Shown here piece by piece: positions 8,298 through 17,704 of a stretch of 64,000 nucleotides of DNA. Positions within the stretch are counted from its first letter, which is position 1; each line of letters begins with the position of its first letter. The notes below the pieces were generated by a model. It did no database searches. It saw nothing but the letters and a program-made list of their open reading frames with translations, and had not been told where the DNA came from. A program made the position numbers and the translations under genes. Source of the DNA: Clostridium_AF sediminicola (GTDB lineage Bacteria; Bacillota; Clostridia; Clostridiales; Clostridiaceae); the NCBI RefSeq assembly GCF_050402865.1, contig NZ_BAABMF010000003.1, positions 62,001-126,000 on the forward strand, read 5' to 3'.

Positions 8298-9966
8298 CTT
8301 TATCTACTCTCCTTAATTTACGCCATATGGAACTACCATTTATAATTAAATAGAAAAATCCAAGCAGTATTAAACTTAAAAATGATAATAATAGGGACAT
8401 TGCTGCTGCTTCCCCCATTACACTACTAGTTATTATTTGAAATATTTGCTGAACAGCTACCTTGTTCTTTGGCAATAGTAGAAATATTATAGCCCCAAGC
8501 GTAGTCATGGTAGTAGCAAAATTCTTAAAGAATGCAGTGAAAAATGCATCCTTCATTAAAGGCATCATTATAGTAAAAAAAGTTCTAATTTCACCTGCAC
8601 CTAAATTATAAGAAGCTTTTTCAATATCAAGATTCAAATGTTTAAGCAAAGCATATCCTGCTCGCAATCCAATATTTAAGTACCTTGCTATACAAATTAA
8701 ATAAATAATAATTCCAGTTCCAAGTAAAATTAATGGCCTAGAGTCCTTAAAGATAAATCGTCCAACTCCTAAAATAGGATACTTAAAAGTAACTAGATAT
8801 CCTATGCCAAATAATATTCCTGGAACTGCAGCAGGTATAACTGCCATAAAATCCACCAAGGATTTCATAAAAAGGTTTTTGCTATGTAATAAATAAGATA
8901 GTAAAACTCCCATAAATGAGGCAATTAATGCAACAAAAAAAGCTAATTTCACGCTGTTTACAAAAGGATATAGATTTCTATTGAAAATTGATATAAAATG
9001 CGAAAGTGTAAAAGTATAATTATATCCCCATTGCTTTGTAAATGCACCAATTATTATAAATATATATTTTAAGAATACAAATCCTATAAAAATTGCTGTT
9101 ATAAAAACTAAACTATATTTAGTAAAAGGTTTTATCTCGTTGTACTCAATGTCATCTAAACTTAAATTATCAGTAAAATAAACTTTTCTTTGAACATAGT
9201 ATCTCTGTATAATAAATGCAAAAATACATGGAATCAGAAGAAATACTCCTGATATAGTAGCGGTTTCCATGTCATACAACCCGGTAATTTGGATATATAA
9301 ATCTGATGCTAAGGTCTGAAAATTTCCTCCAATAATTAACGGAGTACTAAAATCAGCCATAGAAGCCAAAAATACTAATAGAGCTGCACTAGAAATTTCC
9401 GGAATCATTAAAGGTAATGTAACTGTGTAAAGTATACTTGACTCAGACGCTCCTAAATTACGTGCAGCTTCTTCTAAAGATATATCTATTTTTTTGATTG
9501 AGCTAGAAATTAATATGTATGCCAATGAACCCAATCCTAATGTTTGTATAAAAACTATTCCCTGCCATCCATAGGGGCTAATATTTAATCCTAAAAATTT
9601 ATGAGTTATAAGTCCATTCCTACCAAAAAGCATTATAAATGCAATACTCCCTACAAATGGAGGATTGATAAGCGGAAGCAATGCTAAAACTTTTAGAATT
9701 CTACGCCCTTTAAATTTTATACGATTTAAAGTAAAGGATACAATAAGTCCGAAAGTAATAGCCAATATAGTTGTTAAAAGTGAAACTGCTAAACTATCTT
9801 TAAGATATGACATTGATCTTATAAAATCATTATAAGTAATCCCTATACTGTTACCAGAGGTAATCCCTTGCCATATCACACTTATTATTGGCAAAAATGC
9901 AAAATAAACTATAAATACAATCAACAAAGAGTATATTACATTAATAAATAGATTGTTTTTTTTCAA
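8281..9966 (-). CDS. ABC importer permease, fused two-domain type
   Basis: Membrane permease, 561 aa, about twelve helices in two BPD_transp_1 halves. The two EAA loops read EEAARNLGASESSILYTVTL (about residue 165) and EKASYNLGAGEIRTFF (about 455). Same architecture as the iron permease at 97-1740, but clearly divergent from it. TTG start with GGAGAG about 8 bp upstream. It lies 60 bp after the binding protein and overlaps the ATPase gene. Substrate discussed under the binding protein. Confidence 0.87.
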   Translation of the reverse strand: MKKNNLFINVIYSLLIVFIVYFAFLPIISVIWQGITSGNSIGITYNDFIRSMSYLKDSLAVSLLTTILAITFGLIVSFTLNRIKFKGRRILKVLALLPLINPPFVGSIAFIMLFGRNGLITHKFLGLNISPYGWQGIVFIQTLGLGSLAYILISSSIKKIDISLEEAARNLGASESSILYTVTLPLMIPEISSAALLVFLASMADFSTPLIIGGNFQTLASDLYIQITGLYDMETATISGVFLLIPCIFAFIIQRYYVQRKVYFTDNLSLDDIEYNEIKPFTKYSLVFITAIFIGFVFLKYIFIIIGAFTKQWGYNYTFTLSHFISIFNRNLYPFVNSVKLAFFVALIASFMGVLLSYLLHSKNLFMKSLVDFMAVIPAAVPGILFGIGYLVTFKYPILGVGRFIFKDSRPLILLGTGIIIYLICIARYLNIGLRAGYALLKHLNLDIEKASYNLGAGEIRTFFTIMMPLMKDAFFTAFFKNFATTMTTLGAIIFLLLPKNKVAVQQIFQIITSSVMGEAAAMSLLLSFLSLILLGFFYLIINGSSIWRKLRRVDKVGYNS

Positions 9967-10026
9967 TTTTATTCTCTCCTAAAGTAGAATAAAGCTGGCA
10001 AATAACTCTACCAGCTCTTATATAAA

Positions 10027-11118
10027 TTACTCTACATGTTTTTTCCATTCTTCTATAGTTGCATCACGTTTTTCAGCATTTGCTTGGAAATCAGACATGA
10101 ATAATTCTATCTCCTTGATATCTACTATACCTTCAGGTTTTTCTATATCAGTACGTGCTACAGCTGCATTACGAACATTTGCTATAGTTTCCATACCTGT
10201 TTTTGATAGTAACCAATCCACAAAAACTTTAGCAGCATCCAGATTCTTTGTCCCTTCTACTATTGCTACGGGTTGTGGCCACCAACCTGTTCCATCCTTA
10301 GGATAAACTAATTTAATATGAGCATTATTCTCTTCTAATTCTCTATCACCATTACTTGCATTAATACCAACAATAGCTTCTCCATTAACAACTAAACGTG
10401 CTGGATCACTTCCTCTTGCAGTAAAGAAAGGAACTTGCTCTATAAGACTGTCTAAATATTTCCAACCTTCTTCGTCCCCTTTTGTTTCTAATACAGAACT
10501 TACTACATTATAAGCAGTTCCAGAAGATGCTGGATTTGACATTGATACTTGTCCTTTAAGACCTTCTTGTAAAAGATCTTCCCATTTCTCTGGCATTTTC
10601 AATCCTTTTTCTTCAATTAATTGTTTATTTACTACCCAGTTAACTAATGTTAAAGATGTTCCGTGCCAATAACCATCTTTATCTTTCATAACATCTTCTA
10701 AAATTTCACCTTGTGGAGATTTATATGCAACTAACAGACCATTTTGCGCTGCATTGATAAATGTATCCGCTCCTCCAGTAAACCATATGTCTGCAATAGC
10801 TACTCCTGCTTCCTTTTCATTTTGTAATCTTTGCAGTATCTCACCATTTTTCATAGTTAAATTTTCTATTTTTATTCCAGTATCCTCTTGGAACTTGTCT
10901 AAAACAGGACGAATACTATCGGTTACACCATACATGTTCAAAGTTACATCCTTCATTGCTTCAGCATCATAGTATTCTGAAGACCATCCTAAATCCTCAT
11001 TTGCGCTTGTTCCAGATGAATTATCTTGTTTTTCTGTAAAATTATCTTTCTTTTGTCCACATCCTGCAAAAGAAAAAATCATGAGCCCGATCATTAATGT
11101 AGTAATAATTCTTTTCAT
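10027..11118 (-). CDS. ABC importer substrate-binding lipoprotein, substrate probably not iron
   Basis: Extracytoplasmic lipoprotein, 363 aa, lipobox FAGC with Cys20, good AGGAGG ribosome site. The fold family is the same as the ferric binding proteins (SBP_bac type; LNMYGVTDSIRPVLDKFQEDTGIKI resembles their first strand-helix). But the YxxRHY motif and the paired tyrosines seen in the protein at 1804-2886 are absent (INASNGDRELEEN where the tyrosine pair would be). Relatives of this group bind sugar phosphates, phosphonates or other anions. With a PHP phosphoesterase downstream, an organophosphate is a reasonable guess. No Fur box upstream. Confidence 0.82.
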   Translation of the reverse strand: MKRIITTLMIGLMIFSFAGCGQKKDNFTEKQDNSSGTSANEDLGWSSEYYDAEAMKDVTLNMYGVTDSIRPVLDKFQEDTGIKIENLTMKNGEILQRLQNEKEAGVAIADIWFTGGADTFINAAQNGLLVAYKSPQGEILEDVMKDKDGYWHGTSLTLVNWVVNKQLIEEKGLKMPEKWEDLLQEGLKGQVSMSNPASSGTAYNVVSSVLETKGDEEGWKYLDSLIEQVPFFTARGSDPARLVVNGEAIVGINASNGDRELEENNAHIKLVYPKDGTGWWPQPVAIVEGTKNLDAAKVFVDWLLSKTGMETIANVRNAAVARTDIEKPEGIVDIKEIELFMSDFQANAEKRDATIEEWKKHVE

Positions 11119-11437
11119 TTGTAATCCTCCTAAACTCTCTCTCTATTATTTGCTTGTTAGATTATAACACAATCAAATATTATAAAATACAATTATAAAT
11201 ATATTTAATAGGTCATATGGTAATTATTAATATTTTCTATTCATATTTCCATTTTGTCTAATTTGAATTCACAAATACATAAATTGTAATCGTTTTGTAA
11301 CCTATTTGTTAGCTATTTGTAACTTTTACTTTTACATTCTAGTATATATTATATTTGGTGATGTAATTTTCATCCATATAATATACTTAAATTGAATAAT
11401 TTCAGTATAAATACTATAAGTATAGGAGCTGTTAAAT
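11119..11437. promoter_or_regulatory. Divergent intergenic region with a likely extended -10 promoter
   Basis: 319 bp of AT-rich sequence. On the minus strand TGTTATAAT (-10 at 11166-11161) is an extended -10 element about 40 bp before the binding-protein gene; a convincing -35 is missing. The plus strand holds several TATAAT-like words before the secreted-protein gene, but none well placed. Nothing else recognised. Confidence 0.4.
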
Positions 11438-12361
11438 ATGAAAAAAATAAAAATACTAATTGCTGTACTTGCAATTTCAGTTATGACTATTTGTTATATC
11501 AATCTGAAATCTAAAAATACTATTAGTTCAAAAAATGTGTCTATTGCCACAACATCAGAAAAAACTCAATACGATTTTGAAGACTATTTTGATCTGATAG
11601 GTCTAAACAAAGAAAATCTATTAGCTAAAATAGATGAAACACCCATATCCCTTGATGAAAATTTCCAAAGCTTTTCCAGGGAAACTTTTGGGTTAGGATT
11701 TCCAGAATTACAAGTAAGCGTATGGTTTGAGAATTTTGGTGATGGACCCGTAGACCAAGTATACATATATAATAAAAATATTGATATAAATGGAGTGAAA
11801 ATTGGAAATAAGATAAGCAAGTTTAAAAAAGCATTTGAAAAGTCATTACCATCAGCTGAAAATTCACCATATGCGAACTTCGAATATAAAAATAAACTTA
11901 TATCGGTATACTATAATATAAAAACAGAAGAGACTTATGGTGTATATGTTATGGAAAAATCTAAGATTGAAAGTAGCTATATTGAATATAAAGATAATAG
12001 ATATGAAGTTGCAGGAATCAATGATCCTATTGAGTTCCAAAAAGTTTTTAATACTGTAAAAGAACTTGTGTCAAACGGAGATAAAGAAAGGGTAGCTGAA
12101 TATATATTATATCCTTTAAATGTATATGCTTCTGCGGATAAACCTACATTAAAAATTGAAAATAAAGAAGAATTCATAAAAAACTATGATAAAATCTTTA
12201 ATGAACAAGTCAAAACGGCACTTGCTAATCAAAAAGTTGAAGAAACATTCGTTAATTACCAAGGTGTTATGGTGAAAAATGGTGAGATATGGTTTGGTGC
12301 TATATCAGCTAATAACTCATCTCCTCAACAATATAAAATTATTGCAATAAATCATATATAA
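11438..12361 (+). CDS. Secreted or membrane-anchored protein of unknown function
   Basis: 307 aa with an N-terminal hydrophobic signal/anchor (residues 4-22) without lipobox cysteine. The middle part (about 45-165) is acidic and aromatic. The C-terminal 110 residues (from about FQKVFNTVKELVSNGDKERVAEYILYPL, in two parts) resemble a domain seen at the end of many clostridial secreted proteins, with NKEEFIKNYDKIF and NYQGVMVKNGEIWFG. No catalytic motif is visible. Ribosome site AGGAGC 8 bp upstream. Monocistronic; a hairpin follows. Function unknown. Confidence 0.65.
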   Translation: MKKIKILIAVLAISVMTICYINLKSKNTISSKNVSIATTSEKTQYDFEDYFDLIGLNKENLLAKIDETPISLDENFQSFSRETFGLGFPELQVSVWFENFGDGPVDQVYIYNKNIDINGVKIGNKISKFKKAFEKSLPSAENSPYANFEYKNKLISVYYNIKTEETYGVYVMEKSKIESSYIEYKDNRYEVAGINDPIEFQKVFNTVKELVSNGDKERVAEYILYPLNVYASADKPTLKIENKEEFIKNYDKIFNEQVKTALANQKVEETFVNYQGVMVKNGEIWFGAISANNSSPQQYKIIAINHI

Positions 12362-12379
12362 AAACTAATAGAAATAAAT

Positions 12380-12430
12380 AAAATTATTGGCACTAATATT
12401 TTCTTGACTATATTTGTGTCAATAATTTTT
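12380..12430. terminator. Bidirectional hairpin between convergent genes
   Basis: The arms AAAATTATTGGCAC and GTGTCAATAATTTT pair imperfectly around a 22-base loop, with a T run on the plus-strand side. It lies just after the secreted-protein gene and downstream of the convergent potassium channel gene. Confidence 0.5.
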
Positions 12431-12519
12431 TTGATAAACTTAATATATACATATACAAAATCTGAAGTACAAATAAGTTGTGACTTATATAATTATGTTT
12501 TGAATTGTTTGTCTATGTT

Positions 12520-13548
12520 TTATAACTTAACGTTAGAAATATAGATAATAACATCGTCCTTCTTAATTTTGCGATCATTGGTAGGATTTAAATGAACTTT
12601 TTCATCAGCAATTCCTAGAATGACTGCATGATGATAGGATATATATTTACTTGACAACTCCTTAAACGTAAGTCCTATATCATCATCTCTTACAGCGGAT
12701 TCATAAAGTTCATTTCCATATGAATTTGTTAACAACTCTTTTAAAACAACACTAACATTTCTATAAACTGCGCTTCTCACCATAACTCGACTGCTCATTT
12801 GATTGCTAATTATAATGTCGTTAACATTAGCTCTTTCGAAATGAGGAACATTCTCTTCATTTAATACTTCTGCAATGATATGAATTGTTGGATTTAATTT
12901 ATCAATTGCTAAACATATCAGTACAGATCTTGCATCAGCCATTCCGTTATTATCTTTCAATTTATCATCGGCAACAATCAAAGCAATATCCGCCTCAGAT
13001 ATATTAGCTCTGATTAATGTTTCGTCAAGAGTAGGGTCACCATGTACAAAATATGTGTTTTTTGTCTCAAATGTTAAACGTTCAATTTCTGATACTATAA
13101 TAACTTTACGATCAGGATTATCACCTACTAATTCCTTTAACATGATTTCACTTTTTTTATTCCAGCCAATTATAACTATATGATTCTTAAATTTTAAGTC
13201 CATAAGCCCCATGCCTTCTTTCAATTTATTTTCAACCAAAAATGATGCAACAGCAGCTGTAAGAAAACCAAAGGTACTAATACCAATTAACATAAGAAGG
13301 CCTGCTATTAATCGACCACCTAAGGTTAAAGGAAAGTAATCACCATAACCAACAGTTGTCACCGTAACAAATCCCCACCAGAAAGCATCACCTAATGATA
13401 ATTCAGTGTTTACTGCACCTTCAACATAATAAAACATAATAGAACATAGGAATAAAGAACTAAGTCCAATAAGGAGCAACTTATATATTTTTTCTTTTTC
13501 CATAGAAATATGAAGTGCTTTAATTGCATTTAATAGTACGGTTATCAT
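12520..13548 (-). CDS. Potassium channel with RCK/TrkA-N domain
   Basis: 342 aa. Two transmembrane helices (about residues 25-45 and 75-105) flank a pore with the K+ selectivity filter TVGYGD (TVTTVGYGDYFP). A cytoplasmic TrkA-N/RCK domain follows from about residue 118 (IVIIGWNKKSEIMLKEL nucleotide-binding loop), then a TrkA-C-like end. Such channels are gated by nucleotides or Ca2+. Last gene of the minus-strand arm of the PspA-linked cluster, 20 bp after the spermidine-synthase-like gene, so it is co-transcribed with it. This suggests control of membrane potential or ion balance as part of the module. Confidence 0.88.
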   Translation of the reverse strand: MITVLLNAIKALHISMEKEKIYKLLLIGLSSLFLCSIMFYYVEGAVNTELSLGDAFWWGFVTVTTVGYGDYFPLTLGGRLIAGLLMLIGISTFGFLTAAVASFLVENKLKEGMGLMDLKFKNHIVIIGWNKKSEIMLKELVGDNPDRKVIIVSEIERLTFETKNTYFVHGDPTLDETLIRANISEADIALIVADDKLKDNNGMADARSVLICLAIDKLNPTIHIIAEVLNEENVPHFERANVNDIIISNQMSSRVMVRSAVYRNVSVVLKELLTNSYGNELYESAVRDDDIGLTFKELSSKYISYHHAVILGIADEKVHLNPTNDRKIKKDDVIIYISNVKL

Positions 13549-13568
13549 GTTTTCTTCTCCCTTAATGA

Positions 13569-15116
13569 TTAATAACTACTCCAAGCTTTTTGATAATAGC
13601 TGATAAGAACTGGATTAGTTAGACTGTTGACCTCAACAAGATCCTTTTTTTCCTCTTCATCACTACCAAATACAAATAAAGCTTGAACCATATCGTTGTT
13701 TAAATATTTTGTTGGTACAGTGATATCAATATCTTTTTCTTTAAACTCACGTTTAGAAGCTAATGTAAATCCCCAATCTCCAAATGCAGGAACATATACG
13801 TGATGACCTGAGACATTAAATCCTTCAGATTCAACAGTTTTTCGAATACACCAATAAGCTTCTTCAGCATAATACGGACTTGTTGATTGTATAGAGACCA
13901 TACCTCCATCAGAAAGTCTTGCATAAATCAAGCGATAGAATAAATTGGTATAGAGTTTATTCAATGATTCATTATTAGGATCTGGTAAATCTACTATAAT
14001 TACATCATATTCTTCATGAGTTTCTTCTAAGAATTTATAAGCATCTTGATTAACAACAGAAACCTTTTCATTATCTAATGCCCCTTGATTTAAATCTTGT
14101 ATAAGTGGATTTGATCTACAAAATTTAATAACTTCAGGATCTAAATCTACCAAAGTTATTCTCTCTACATCTCCGTATTTTAATATTTCTCTAGCTGCTA
14201 ATCCATCCCCACCACCAAGAATGAGTATGTTACTACGATTCTCAGCTAGTGACATGGCCGGATGAATCAGAGCCTCATGATATCTGTATTCATCCTGTGA
14301 ACTAAATTGTATATTACCATTTAAAAATAAGCGCATGTCATCACGATGTTTTGTGACAACCATTTTTTGATAATTAGTTTGCTTACGATATATAATCTGA
14401 TCTCTATACAAGTTGTCTTCAATTCGATTAGCTGTTTGATCAGCTGTAAAAAAGCCTACTAAAATAAGAAATGTAAATAAAAAAGCTAGCAATTTTAATA
14501 GCTTTATACGTTTGATATAGTCTGTATATTTATAAATGATAATATTGGCAACCATTATATTAATAAAACCAACAAAAAAAGACGTTTTAATATGTCCCAA
14601 ATTTGGTAATAATATAAGTGGAAAAGCTACGGAACCAATCAAAGCACCAATATAATCAAAACTTAATACATTGGCAATTGTAATCCTAAGATTATTTTCA
14701 TTTTCCTCAATAATTCGCGTTAATATAGGAATTTCTAGTCCTACTAAGATACCTATAATGATAATTGTCATATACATTACTATATAGTATGTATTGTAAT
14801 ATCCATAGGAAGCAAATAAAAATACAGCTGAGATACCACCCACAAGACCAATTAACAGTTCAATCATGACAAAAGTATCAAATAAATGACGTTGAAACCT
14901 TTTTGTGATGTAAGATCCAATTCCCATAGCACTCATAAAAAGCCCAATGGTTATAGAGTATTGTTTAACACTATCCCCTAATAAATATGAACTGATTGCT
15001 CCAATAATCAGTTCATAAATAATACCGCATATTGCAATAATAAAAACGGCAAAAAGCAGGGGCGTAGCATTAATTTTTTTTGTATTTTTTTCTTTATTAA
15101 TGCTAATATCCGTCAT
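13569..15116 (-). CDS. Membrane-fused spermidine synthase-like aminopropyltransferase
   Basis: 515 aa. The first 215 residues contain about seven transmembrane helices. The C-terminal 290 residues are a spermidine-synthase-type domain with YHEALIHPAMS, the decarboxy-AdoMet-binding loop LILGGGDGLAAREIL, the acidic end of the next strand LVDLDPEV, and DVIIVDLPDPNN where the catalytic aspartate lies in soluble enzymes. Membrane fusions like this recur next to DUF350, DUF4178 and PspA genes. Whether it makes a polyamine or modifies a membrane or protein target is unknown. 22 bp downstream of a DUF350 gene. Confidence 0.85.
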   Translation of the reverse strand: MTDISINKEKNTKKINATPLLFAVFIIAICGIIYELIIGAISSYLLGDSVKQYSITIGLFMSAMGIGSYITKRFQRHLFDTFVMIELLIGLVGGISAVFLFASYGYYNTYYIVMYMTIIIIGILVGLEIPILTRIIEENENNLRITIANVLSFDYIGALIGSVAFPLILLPNLGHIKTSFFVGFINIMVANIIIYKYTDYIKRIKLLKLLAFLFTFLILVGFFTADQTANRIEDNLYRDQIIYRKQTNYQKMVVTKHRDDMRLFLNGNIQFSSQDEYRYHEALIHPAMSLAENRSNILILGGGDGLAAREILKYGDVERITLVDLDPEVIKFCRSNPLIQDLNQGALDNEKVSVVNQDAYKFLEETHEEYDVIIVDLPDPNNESLNKLYTNLFYRLIYARLSDGGMVSIQSTSPYYAEEAYWCIRKTVESEGFNVSGHHVYVPAFGDWGFTLASKREFKEKDIDITVPTKYLNNDMVQALFVFGSDEEEKKDLVEVNSLTNPVLISYYQKAWSSY

Positions 15117-15138
15117 ATTGATCCCCTTAATATATAAA

Positions 15139-15333
15139 TTATATTATCGCTGCACTTACAACAATAGCTACACCAATAAAAATTCCAGCAACAGCTAGTC
15201 CAGCAGCTACATTATGTTCATCAATTTCTTTGCTTAAATCAAAAGGCGTGATAATATCAAATACCTTATAACCTAAAGCACAAAAAAACATACCAATTGC
15301 AAAATAGATAATACTTGAAAGAATAGGATTCAT
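15139..15333 (-). CDS. DUF350 (YjfL-like) small membrane protein, copy 1
   Basis: 64 aa, two transmembrane helices (about residues 5-25 and 43-63) joined by the conserved DUF350 loop KVFDIITPFDLSKEIDEHNVA. Ribosome site GGAGG before the ATG. Paralogue of the protein at 15477-15683; together they resemble the two halves of the longer, duplicated DUF350 proteins of other bacteria. Role unknown; the family sits almost always near PspA/YjfJ-type genes. Confidence 0.85.
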   Translation of the reverse strand: MNPILSSIIYFAIGMFFCALGYKVFDIITPFDLSKEIDEHNVAAGLAVAGIFIGVAIVVSAAII

Positions 15334-15476
15334 TGAATAACCTCCTTTATTATAGATAAACCATACTGAAACTTAATCTATACATGTACAAAATCTCAGG
15401 TATTAATGAGTTATGGACTTGTATAGATTTATTGTTGAAGTTGTTTATCTTTTATTGCTTATTTCTAATAATGTTA

Positions 15477-15683
15477 TTATACGATAGCTGCTTTGATGAT
15501 GATGGCAACTGAAATAAATATAGCTGCAATCACTGCACCAACAGCTGGATTTTTTTCTTTTATTTCTTCTGCAAAATTATATGGTGTAATTATATCAAAT
15601 ATCTTATAACCAACAAACATTAATACTAATGCTAAAAGAGCATATATAATAGTTGCAATAAACTCATTGTTTAAAAATTCCAT
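15477..15683 (-). CDS. DUF350 (YjfL-like) small membrane protein, copy 2
   Basis: 68 aa, two transmembrane helices (about residues 9-28 and 47-66) with the loop KIFDIITPYNFAEEIKEKNPAVGA. It shares the FDIITP...EI pattern with copy 1, so the pair is a tandem duplication separated by 143 bp. GGGAGAA ribosome site. Part of the minus-strand arm of the PspA-linked cluster. Confidence 0.85.
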   Translation of the reverse strand: MEFLNNEFIATIIYALLALVLMFVGYKIFDIITPYNFAEEIKEKNPAVGAVIAAIFISVAIIIKAAIV

Positions 15684-15722
15684 ATAGTTTCTCCCTTCTA
15701 TGATATACTTAACAAAACATTA

Positions 15723-16550
15723 TTATTTCCCAAAACTTGTTCCTCCACCAACTCTTGATTTTGAGCCTGTGCTACCCATTCTAATAGAATTACTCTGTGT
15801 ACTAGATGAGCTTGTAGTTGTTGTACTTTTAGATGACTGAGTTGATTTAGTAGTAGGTTTTGTAGTTGTCTTAGTAGTTGATTTTGTGGTTGATTTAGTA
15901 TCAGTTGTTTTGTCACTGGCCTTCTGATTTTCAGTTCTTATCTTAGTTGATGCATTTTTATCTGTTTTAATTTTAGAAGAATCACTTGTTTTTGTATCTG
16001 TTTTTGTATCTGTTTTTGTATTTGTATTTGTATTTGATGTAGTAGTTTTTACTGTTTTTACAGGACGTACGTTGCTTTTTCCATATCGTTTAACATCTCG
16101 ATTATAATATCTACTTGCTAAATAGTGAGCAGTATAGAAAGTACCAATATTGCTTCTATAAGGACGATATAAACCATGATATCCATTATTATGTACATAT
16201 TTTCTAGAAGAAATTTGGATATAAGTATTCCCATCTTCACTTTCATATATTAATACATAATAATCATCATATGTTAACTGAATAGCATCATCATTATTAA
16301 GATCTGTATATTCCAAAGGTCTTTCTTGGTCAATCAAATATCTTGCTGCTTCTTCTACACTCATTGTTGTAGAATAAACTTTCGCCTTATCAGAGTGATC
16401 ATAATTACTTGTAAGACTGGTTGTATATTTAAAATTAGAGTTATTATCAAGCTCTTTTGCAAATGATTTCTTTGAAAAAATTGAACCAAAACTTCCTAAT
16501 AACGATAAAATAATAATTATACCCAAGATAACTGTAAACTTCTTTTTCAT
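15723..16550 (-). CDS. Secreted or anchored DUF4247-like protein with Thr/Ser/Lys-rich tail
   Basis: 275 aa. N-terminal signal/anchor (residues 4-24), a folded domain (about 35-165) with YLIDQERPLEYTDL, DDYYVLIYE and YIQISSRKYV, then about 100 residues of Thr/Ser/Lys low complexity ending in RVGGGTSFGK. Layout and the glycine-rich GK end fit the DUF4247 family, which accompanies DUF4178, DUF350 and PspA genes in Firmicutes; the family call is moderate. The tail is probably flexible and wall- or membrane-spanning. Ribosome site GGAGG. It lies 39 bp before DUF350 copy 2. Confidence 0.65.
   Translation of the reverse strand: MKKKFTVILGIIIILSLLGSFGSIFSKKSFAKELDNNSNFKYTTSLTSNYDHSDKAKVYSTTMSVEEAARYLIDQERPLEYTDLNNDDAIQLTYDDYYVLIYESEDGNTYIQISSRKYVHNNGYHGLYRPYRSNIGTFYTAHYLASRYYNRDVKRYGKSNVRPVKTVKTTTSNTNTNTKTDTKTDTKTSDSSKIKTDKNASTKIRTENQKASDKTTDTKSTTKSTTKTTTKPTTKSTQSSKSTTTTSSSSTQSNSIRMGSTGSKSRVGGGTSFGK
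15800..16060 (-). repeat. Low-complexity coding repeat (Thr/Lys/Ser codons)
   Basis: Short tandem repeats encoding TKTDTKTD and TKSTTK-type runs lie inside the DUF4247-like gene. The units are 6-12 bp and imperfect, always in frame, with no spacers. The alternative frame reads as a Gln/Leu-rich open frame but is only a by-product of this composition. Confidence 0.7.
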
Positions 16551-16585
16551 ATCTTTAACCTCCTTTCTAAATAAACTATAGTAGA

Positions 16586-17110
16586 TTAACCCTTAGGATA
16601 GATTTCTATATTAAAATCTTCTATTGGTCTACCCACGCTCATCTCAACTTCACCATTCCAGATTTCTATGGATAATAGATGTTCTCCATCTTCATCGGCA
16701 TATTCATAGTAATCAACTTCTTCTCCTTTAACTACATTAATTTTTCCTTGAACTCTCTCAACGATAGCATCACTACCTTCTTGCATATAATAAGTTATAC
16801 CCTTATATTCATAGGTTCTAGGAGCTTCAGTTGTAATAGCTACTACTTCTTCGTATAAACTTATTTCGATGTCATCATCTTGCTCCACGCTTAACCAATA
16901 GGTTTTTCGTGCATCTTTTATTTTATATTCTATCCATTTCCAGCCATGGTCGTTAAACGTTAATATGGCTTGTACTTCATAATCAACCTCTTCAATAGAA
17001 ATAATATCACCTATACGCATGTTTAATACAGTTATAGAATTATCTTGCTGTTCCATTTTAGCTGTTTTATTAGCTCTAGATATTTTCTTGATTCTATCAA
17101 TAAAACCCAT
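16586..17110 (-). CDS. DUF4178 domain protein
   Basis: 174 aa, soluble, acidic, no signal peptide. A DUF4178-like beta-rich domain spans about residues 30-170: IGDIISIEEVDYEVQAILTF, WIEYKIKDARKTYWLSVE (each seen in parts), then EYKGITYYMQEGSDAIVERVQG and a final WNGEVEMSVGRPI. The family has no known biochemical role but recurs with PspA, DUF350 and spermidine-synthase-like genes. First gene of the minus-strand arm, 36 bp before the DUF4247-like gene and divergent from the chaperone-like gene. Confidence 0.78.
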   Translation of the reverse strand: MGFIDRIKKISRANKTAKMEQQDNSITVLNMRIGDIISIEEVDYEVQAILTFNDHGWKWIEYKIKDARKTYWLSVEQDDDIEISLYEEVVAITTEAPRTYEYKGITYYMQEGSDAIVERVQGKINVVKGEEVDYYEYADEDGEHLLSIEIWNGEVEMSVGRPIEDFNIEIYPKG

Positions 17111-17288
17111 TAATTGTACCTCCCTTCCCTTACTATCTTTTTTAATATTATCATATAATTTAGCAATATTAAAGTTGTTCTATGAAAAAAGTGGATTCTA
17201 TACCACATGATGTGTATAATAAAGATAAAGTTGATTGACTAAAATAAATTTGGGTAAATTGATGTATATAATTTAGAGGAGGTTCACT

Positions 17289-17672
17289 ATGGATATTAAG
17301 CGAAAAATAGAAGGATTTATGATTGATATGAACTTGTTGTTTGAAGAAATAGGAGAAGGTACATGGAGAATAGAAGATGACTTAACACATATAGATAATA
17401 TTGTGGTAAAAGTTATCGATCCTATTGTTTTATTTAGAGTGAAAATAATGACATTACCTAATGAGAATAGAGAATCATTATATAGAACAGTATTAGAACT
17501 AAATGCTAATGACTTAGTGCATGGTGCATATGCTATTGAAAATAATAGTTTAGTTATTATTGATACTTTACAAGGAGAAAATCTAGATATGAATGAATTT
17601 CAATCAACTGTTGACAGTATCGGATTTGCTCTTTCGCAACATTATGATATATTAGCTAAATTTGCAAATTAA
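17289..17672 (+). CDS. CesT/YbjN-like (YjfI-like) small protein beside PspA
   Basis: 127 aa, soluble. The alternating pattern (FEEIGEGTWRIEDD, IVVKVIDPIVLFRVKIMTLP, LYRTVLELNANDLVHGAYAIENNSLVIIDTL, each in parts) and the helix-strand order resemble the type III chaperone-like/YbjN fold. Relatives next to PspA (YjfI group) are thought to bind or escort PspA or another partner. Strong AGAGGAGG ribosome site. First gene of the plus-strand arm; the PspA gene follows after 32 bp. Confidence 0.65.
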   Translation: MDIKRKIEGFMIDMNLLFEEIGEGTWRIEDDLTHIDNIVVKVIDPIVLFRVKIMTLPNENRESLYRTVLELNANDLVHGAYAIENNSLVIIDTLQGENLDMNEFQSTVDSIGFALSQHYDILAKFAN

Positions 17673-17704
17673 TTATATATAAAAAAACTAGGAGGTAAAT
17701 AAGT

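Noticed and set aside
11392..11420. TTGAAT-17-TATAAG as promoter of the secreted-protein gene
   Set aside because: The start would fall inside the ribosome site, leaving no usable leader.
10027..11437. Fur control of the second importer operon
   Set aside because: No sequence near the Fur consensus in the upstream region, and the binding protein lacks the iron tyrosines.
15698..15916. Gln/Leu-rich open frame on the minus strand
   Set aside because: It is an alternative frame of the Thr/Ser/Lys-rich tail of the DUF4247-like gene, has no ribosome site and has extreme composition.
15995..16045. CRISPR-like short repeats
   Set aside because: They are in-frame codon repeats (TKTD-type) without spacers inside a protein gene.
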